A stretch of DNA of 30,458 bases from a virus, in the IMG/VR virus record IMGVR_UViG_3300028363_000006, positions 1 to 30,458 of that record. One strand, given 5' to 3'. Under the pieces are notes generated by a model. That model searched no databases. It was not told where the DNA came from and saw only the letters and a program-made list of their open reading frames with translations. Shown one piece after another: positions 25,693 through 30,458 of the stretch. The translations under genes were made by a program, and so were the position numbers. Each line of letters opens with the position of its first letter. Positions within the stretch are counted from its first letter, which is position 1.

Positions 25693-27539
25693 TGGAAAAT
25701 GTAGGCTCAATTAAGTATGTAGCAAGGATTGAAACGTCAAAGCTAAAGACCGACGCAAAAGGCGTAGAGAAAATAGCCAAAGGTACTGGTGATGACTTTG
25801 GTAATCAGATGGAAAAAGGAACCGGCAAGGCTGGAAGAGCCTTTAAGAACTTCGCAAAAGTCGCCGCCGTTGCAGTTGCCGCCGCTGGTGCTGCTACCGT
25901 AGCCTTTGCAGTAAAGTCCGTCGCTGCATACAACAAGCAAATCGAAGCACAGACCAAGCTCTCTACAAACCTGCTAAACGTGGCAGGCAATAGTGAGGCA
26001 ACCGTTAAAAGCCTGACTAGTCTAGCCAGCGCCCTACAGAGCGTGGGTGTTATTGGTGATGAAGTTGTTATTGCTGGTATGAGCCAGCTCGCAACCTTTA
26101 ACCTACAGGGTAAGACCATCGAAACATTGACACCTAAGATTGTTGATATGGTTGCACAACTCAAGGGTCACAACGCAACAACCGAAGACTTTGTTAATGT
26201 TAACAACCTTGTTGGTAAGGTTATGAGCGGTAACGTAGGGTCGCTTTCTAGGTACGGAATAACACTAAATAAAACCCAAGGCGACATATTAAAGAACGGT
26301 ACAGAGTCGGAGAAAGCCGCAGCACTCGTTGAAGTACTTAGCCAGAACTTTGGAGATGTCAACAAGGCACTTCGTAACACACCACAGGGTCGAGTTACCG
26401 CACTTAAAAATGAGTTCGGTGACTTTCAAGAATTGATCGGTGAGTTCACCATTAAGACTCTTGGCCCAGTGCTAGTTGCCCTAGACACTTGGCTTGTATC
26501 GGTCGGCGGAGTGCAGGGTGCATTCGACAAGCTCATATCATCAGCAACACCAGTCTATGACTTCTTTGTAAACCTTGGTACAGCCGTCGGCAATCACCTC
26601 GCGCCCAAACTAAAAAGTCTCTGGGAGGCTATACAAAACAACGTCATTCCGAACTTTACTAAACTATACAACGGCATCCTGATACCACTTGCTACCTTCC
26701 TTGGAACCACACTCGTCTTTGCAATCGGCTTTGCTATTGATGCATTTACCAAGATACTAGAGGTAACGGGATACCTTATAGCCGAGTTTCAAAACGCTAA
26801 CCCCGTTGTTGTTTCCTTGACTCTGGCGTTTGCGGCCCTTGGTACTGCACTGTTGCTCGGCAAGGCTTTTGCTGCGGTTGACACCTCACTAAAGGTTATG
26901 AAAAAGACCACCATACCCGGCGTTATAACAAAGATTAAAGCGATGAAACTGCTCATTGCAACCCCGATGGTTATGCCAGCGATCGTTGTGGCGGCAGCAA
27001 TAGGCGCGCTAGTGGCTGTATTTGACGCAGCAATGAGGGCAAAATCTGCCATAGAGCAACTAGAAGAACAAAAAGACACCAACAGAAGGATCAACGATAC
27101 CGCTGTTGCCAGAAATAACGCAGCCCAAGCCTCCTCTACTATGAGTCCTGAGGAAAAGCGCCGAGAGCAAGACCTGTTTAATAGGCAAATGGCAGTCGAT
27201 GACCAGATCAGACAGGCCATACAAAACGAGCAGAACCAACGCAGGAACAGGCTACGAGGCCGTGCAGCGGGTGGCCCAGTATCAGCTAATACACCCTACG
27301 TCGTCGGGGAAAACAGAGACGGCTCACTGAACTCTACTAGCGAGCTATTTGTACCACGTCAGTCGGGTTCTATCGTAAACAGCAGTGACTTCCAAGATAT
27401 GATGGGCGGTTCAAGTATCGAAAACAACATCGGAACAATCAACATTGCTAGTGATGTAGACGCTGATAGCTTCCTAAAGAGGCTGACACAAAATCAAGAA
27501 ATAATCGGGAAAGGGCTGACACCAGCGACGGCTTACTAA
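25692..27539 (+). CDS. Tape measure protein
   Basis: 615 aa, by far the longest tail gene. N-terminal helices ('KTDAKGVEKIAKGTGDDFGN') are followed by a hydrophobic stretch (~55-75 'VAAVAVAAAGAATVAFAVKS'). A long helical core has further hydrophobic segments at ~325-355, ~375-400 and ~425-450. A Gln/Arg/Asn-rich region comes near 470-520, and 'AAGGPVSANTPYVVGENRDG' near the end is the usual tape-measure C-terminal motif. It sets tail length, with 615 residues fitting a tail of roughly 90 nm at 1.5 A per residue. Starts in the previous stop (TAATG). Confidence 0.88.
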   Translation: MENVGSIKYVARIETSKLKTDAKGVEKIAKGTGDDFGNQMEKGTGKAGRAFKNFAKVAAVAVAAAGAATVAFAVKSVAAYNKQIEAQTKLSTNLLNVAGNSEATVKSLTSLASALQSVGVIGDEVVIAGMSQLATFNLQGKTIETLTPKIVDMVAQLKGHNATTEDFVNVNNLVGKVMSGNVGSLSRYGITLNKTQGDILKNGTESEKAAALVEVLSQNFGDVNKALRNTPQGRVTALKNEFGDFQELIGEFTIKTLGPVLVALDTWLVSVGGVQGAFDKLISSATPVYDFFVNLGTAVGNHLAPKLKSLWEAIQNNVIPNFTKLYNGILIPLATFLGTTLVFAIGFAIDAFTKILEVTGYLIAEFQNANPVVVSLTLAFAALGTALLLGKAFAAVDTSLKVMKKTTIPGVITKIKAMKLLIATPMVMPAIVVAAAIGALVAVFDAAMRAKSAIEQLEEQKDTNRRINDTAVARNNAAQASSTMSPEEKRREQDLFNRQMAVDDQIRQAIQNEQNQRRNRLRGRAAGGPVSANTPYVVGENRDGSLNSTSELFVPRQSGSIVNSSDFQDMMGGSSIENNIGTINIASDVDADSFLKRLTQNQEIIGKGLTPATAY

Positions 27540-27540
27540 T

Positions 27541-28311
27541 ATGGATAACTACTCAGTAAAGTTTAACAGAAATGACCTCGCACTTGTGCCGGGTGCTGAC
27601 CTTTTTAACCACCAATTCAACAACCTGCCAAGCCGAGAGATTAAAATCTTCAAGGTTGCACGTCGAAACCTTAGCATAATCACCTCATCAGAGTACAGTA
27701 GCAAAGAGATTACCGTACAGCTTGAGGTCTGCGCCGCCTCACGCGCTCTAAGCGAGAGCATATTAACTAACCTAAAAGCACTCGTACAGCCCCAGAACGC
27801 GCCACTGGTGGTCTCTCAAGGCGGTAAGGACGTAGAATACACGGCAACGATGAACGAGTTTAACATCCGCTGGGACTCATACAAGGCTTATGTGGACATT
27901 ACTTTTATAGCTAGCAACCCAATCGGGCGAGAGCAACAGTCTCAAACACTGTTTAACATTAACGGCAACACGCTTGCAAGAGCTAGCCAGACCTTTAACG
28001 TTCAGGGTAGTGCAACAGCTTTCCCAATTATATCGGTAACAATAACAGCCGTAACGGGTGGAGCAAGCAAGCAAATCTTGATTGAAAACGGTAGAACTGG
28101 ACAGGGCATAAGAATTAACCGCACCTTCACGGCTGGGGACATAATCGTTGTAGACTCGCTTAACCTGCAAGTGACGGTAAATGGGTTACAGATTGACTTC
28201 GATGGAATGTTCCCAGTTTGGCCATCGGGTTCGCAGCAAGCAGTATACGGCGACAACTTTACAACCAGGAACGTAGACATTAACGCCACATATAACCCAA
28301 GACTTGTTTAG
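27541..28311 (+). CDS. Distal tail protein (Dit / siphovirus tail family)
   Basis: 256 aa directly after the tape measure. 'DLFNHQFNNLPSREIKIFKV' and 'EITVQLEVCAASRALSESIL' form the conserved N-terminal ring domain. The C-terminal galectin-like half includes 'RGIRINRTF'-type strands ('ILIENGRTGQGIRINRTFTA') and 'FPVWPSGSQ'. It forms the hub of the tail tip. Confidence 0.75.
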   Translation: MDNYSVKFNRNDLALVPGADLFNHQFNNLPSREIKIFKVARRNLSIITSSEYSSKEITVQLEVCAASRALSESILTNLKALVQPQNAPLVVSQGGKDVEYTATMNEFNIRWDSYKAYVDITFIASNPIGREQQSQTLFNINGNTLARASQTFNVQGSATAFPIISVTITAVTGGASKQILIENGRTGQGIRINRTFTAGDIIVVDSLNLQVTVNGLQIDFDGMFPVWPSGSQQAVYGDNFTTRNVDINATYNPRLV

Positions 28312-28317
28312 TCAATT

Positions 28318-28326
28318 TGATACAAT
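28318..28326 (+). promoter_or_regulatory. Extended -10 before the small tail protein
   Basis: TGATACAAT, predicted start ~28333, with AGAAGGAAGA as SD before ATG 28347. Confidence 0.55.
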
Positions 28327-28346
28327 AATAAGAGAAGGAAGAACAT

Positions 28347-28715
28347 ATGCCCGCATTTCCAAGCAACACACTTATAACAGAACTTTTTGGTTTAATAACC
28401 ACAAACACTCCGCACCTTGCGCTTTATACCAGCAACCCAACTGCTGCCAATAGCGGGACTGAGGTAACGGGTGGTTCTTACGCAAGACAACCAATAACCT
28501 TTGGCTCTATTTCTGGCGGTATGATTTCAAACACCGGAGCGGTAACGTTCACATCACTACCAACCGCTAACATTACCCACTGGGGTGTTCTTAGCGCACT
28601 AACTGGTGGAACACTTAGGGCTTTCGGGCCGTTCCCTGCCACCGTTGCAGCAGTTGCAGGCGATGACCTTAGTGTACCCATAGGACAAATCGACCTTACA
28701 TTTGCGGGAAGCTAG
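28347..28715 (+). CDS. Putative minor tail / virion protein
   Basis: 122 aa. 'HLALYTSNPTAANSGTEVTG' with 'GSYARQPITFGSISGGMISN' is a pattern shared by many small phage tail-associated proteins. Beta-rich, Gly/Thr-rich, no catalytic motif. It lies between Dit and the PKD protein. Confidence 0.55.
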   Translation: MPAFPSNTLITELFGLITTNTPHLALYTSNPTAANSGTEVTGGSYARQPITFGSISGGMISNTGAVTFTSLPTANITHWGVLSALTGGTLRAFGPFPATVAAVAGDDLSVPIGQIDLTFAGS

Positions 28716-28718
28716 TAT

Positions 28719-30458
28719 ATGGCCCAACGCTTCCTCGTAGCTAGCGGAAACTGGAGCAGCACCGCCGTTTGGAGTACGACTAATAATGGTGCGCCAGGCG
28801 CGAGTGTACCCGGTGCTAATGACTTCGCCAGAGGTTCATCATTTACGTCATACACTGTTGGTCTTACCTCTGATATTACCGTAGACCTAATTGTTATTTC
28901 CACCGGAACTATCAATTCAAACAATCACACGATTAATTGTCGTCTATTTAGCATCCTTGATCCTGGTAGCACAGTGGTAAATCTTGGAACCTCAACGCTT
29001 AACACTGGGTCAATTTCAGGCTCCGGGCCGATAAACGGTCAAAACGCTACAGTAAATATAGACACGGACACTTTTGGGATTAATCCAACTATTTTAGGCG
29101 GCAATGCATTTAACATGCAGCTCGGAACGGTGAACCTGTTAGGTGGTAAAAATGTAAGTATAGGTAATGCTAATATAACATCACTTGTTGCTAAAAAGAT
29201 TGACCCACTAAACATTTCCTTTAGGGGAGGCACCACCACACTAATTCGGAGGTTTATCGCCAAGGGTGTAAGTTCTGCAAACAGACTCAGGTTAAACAAA
29301 ATAAACACCGGAAACGCCAACATAACAATGCTTGGCTCTAACCAGCTATGGGCGTTCAAAGACGTTGACATCACAGACATAAACGTCATCGGTCTGGGTC
29401 AATACTACGCTGGTAGCACCTCAGTAGATGGTGGTGGCAACTCTGGTATTTTGTTTCAAGATGCCCCGTTGGTCCGCACGTTTACAGACACGTTTACTGG
29501 AGGTACTATAAACAGTGCCAAGTGGTCAACCAACACACTATCGGGTGGAGCAGTAACCCAGACTGGCGGTGTTGTAAGGTTGTCGGGTAATAGCAGTTCG
29601 TCTTTTGCACAGCTCATTTCAAAGGATCAATTCTTGCTAGACGGTTCTTCGGTTACTTTCAAGCTATCCCGTGCGCTTGGGCCACTGGGGTTTGGTTCTT
29701 TTAGTCTTGCAACGGCGACTAGCCAATACGGTATAACCTCAAGAAGGAACATACCAAACATCGGAGTTAGCTTTGGTCAAACTTCAACCAACTTCTTTAT
29801 ACAGGGGCAAACAACAGACACAACAGCCTACACGCTGACCGATAGCTATATTAGACTCAGAGAATCTAGTGGCACTATTTACTACGATTCAAGCGCCAAC
29901 GGTATTACATATACAAACAGGGAAAGTTACCTGCTCTCGGATTACGGTATTGACTCAGAGCAGATTCTTGCAAGGCCTATTTTTGAGTACGCAGCCTCGT
30001 CTGGCGGTGATTTTGATATTGAAGATTTTAACATAGACCTCACCCCAACAGCAGACTTTACAGGAACGCCATTGTCCATAAGCCGTGGTTCTTCGGTTGC
30101 CTTTACCGACACCTCAAACTTTAGCCCGACATCTTGGAGCTGGACTTTTGGAGACGCAGGTACATCTACTCTGCAAAACCCATCAAGAACCTACGCGCTG
30201 CCGGGTCTGTACACTGTTGGCTTGACCTCTAGTAATAGCTTAGATAGCGACTCCGAATCAAAGACAGACTATATTACCGTAACCAAGGTAATACAGGTAA
30301 GTAGCATTGACGGCGGCTTTGTCTTTGGTGGCGAAGTTATACACAAGCTAGAAGCAAAACGCTCAATCGAAGGAACGCTTGTTTTTGGCGGCGTAGTTAT
30401 TGGTGTACTCGACTCTGACTCTGGTAAGATCGAACGCAAAACCTATATGTACAAGGTA
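28719..30458 (+). CDS. Large tail-tip/adhesin-like protein with PKD domain (3' end outside window)
   Basis: At least 580 aa, ATG 28719 with CGGGAAG upstream; the frame is still open at the window end. N-terminal half is a repetitive beta structure ('VASGNWSSTAVWSTTNNGAP', 'VDLIVISTGTINSNNHTINC', 'NLGTSTLNTGSISG'), resembling a beta-helix. A middle jelly-roll-like domain follows ('FTDTFTGGTINSAKWSTNTL'). A PKD domain lies near 450-530 ('ADFTGTPLSISRGSSVAFTD', 'SPTSWSWTFGDAGTST', 'RTYALPGLYTVGLTSSNS'). Such proteins bind surface glycans. Likely the receptor-binding or tip protein. Confidence 0.7.
   Translation, partial: MAQRFLVASGNWSSTAVWSTTNNGAPGASVPGANDFARGSSFTSYTVGLTSDITVDLIVISTGTINSNNHTINCRLFSILDPGSTVVNLGTSTLNTGSISGSGPINGQNATVNIDTDTFGINPTILGGNAFNMQLGTVNLLGGKNVSIGNANITSLVAKKIDPLNISFRGGTTTLIRRFIAKGVSSANRLRLNKINTGNANITMLGSNQLWAFKDVDITDINVIGLGQYYAGSTSVDGGGNSGILFQDAPLVRTFTDTFTGGTINSAKWSTNTLSGGAVTQTGGVVRLSGNSSSSFAQLISKDQFLLDGSSVTFKLSRALGPLGFGSFSLATATSQYGITSRRNIPNIGVSFGQTSTNFFIQGQTTDTTAYTLTDSYIRLRESSGTIYYDSSANGITYTNRESYLLSDYGIDSEQILARPIFEYAASSGGDFDIEDFNIDLTPTADFTGTPLSISRGSSVAFTDTSNFSPTSWSWTFGDAGTSTLQNPSRTYALPGLYTVGLTSSNSLDSDSESKTDYITVTKVIQVSSIDGGFVFGGEVIHKLEAKRSIEGTLVFGGVVIGVLDSDSGKIERKTYMYKV

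Noticed and set aside
1-30458. Integrase, CI/Cro-like repressor, attachment site, cos site, CRISPR array, IS element, tRNA or rRNA
   Set aside because: None could be recognised in either strand; lifestyle and packaging type cannot be decided from this window.

Overview
The window is almost certainly a nearly complete genome of a siphovirus-like tailed phage with an HK97-fold capsid. It shows a terminase, a portal, a protease/capsid gene, connector proteins, a tail tube protein, tail chaperones, a tape measure, a distal tail protein, an amidase/holin lysis set, a replication initiator and a Rad52-type recombination set. I see no integrase or CI-type repressor. All three stop codons terminate genes, so the host uses a standard code. 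The lysis proteins (XhlA-like, amidase, r1t-like holin) and the Gp37-like and Dit tail proteins point to a monoderm or Gram-positive-like host. A Patescibacteria/Saccharibacteria host is possible but is only a guess. Both window ends lie inside the tail module, which suggests a circular or circularly permuted genome opened there.

Layout. 1-5.5 kb (+): end of the tail module, a fibre-like protein, the lysis cassette, a metallophosphoesterase and small unknown genes, closed by an intrinsic terminator. 5.5-6.54 kb (-): the only two minus-strand genes, a replication initiator and a small partner. 6.54-7.35 kb: no protein gene, but on the minus strand a tandem series of extended -10 promoters, each followed by a hairpin plus U-tract. 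I read this as an array of five small RNAs upstream of the initiator promoters. 7.35-16.3 kb (+): the early region, with Rad52 annealase, YqaJ-type exonuclease, SSB-like protein, NinG nuclease, a transglycosylase, a pentapeptide protein, an HNH endonuclease, a glutaredoxin-like protein, a secreted CAP protein and many mini-genes. It is driven by three near-identical promoter/leader cassettes (7.3, 12.2 and 15.8 kb). 16.3-30.5 kb (+): packaging, head and tail genes.

The most interesting signals are at the RNA level. They are: (1) the sRNA array; (2) an anti-Shine-Dalgarno hairpin loop in its first RNA, complementary to the ribosome binding sites of the three early cassettes; (3) two very long stem-loop leaders at 10.64 and 11.41 kb; (4) a -1 frameshift signal that would join a membrane anchor to the transglycosylase; (5) two internal ribosome binding sites that would divide the protease-capsid gene into three nested products; (6) several small genes whose ATG sits exactly where transcription should start, implying leaderless mRNAs. 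All promoter, RNA-fold and start-site calls come from reading the sequence by eye.
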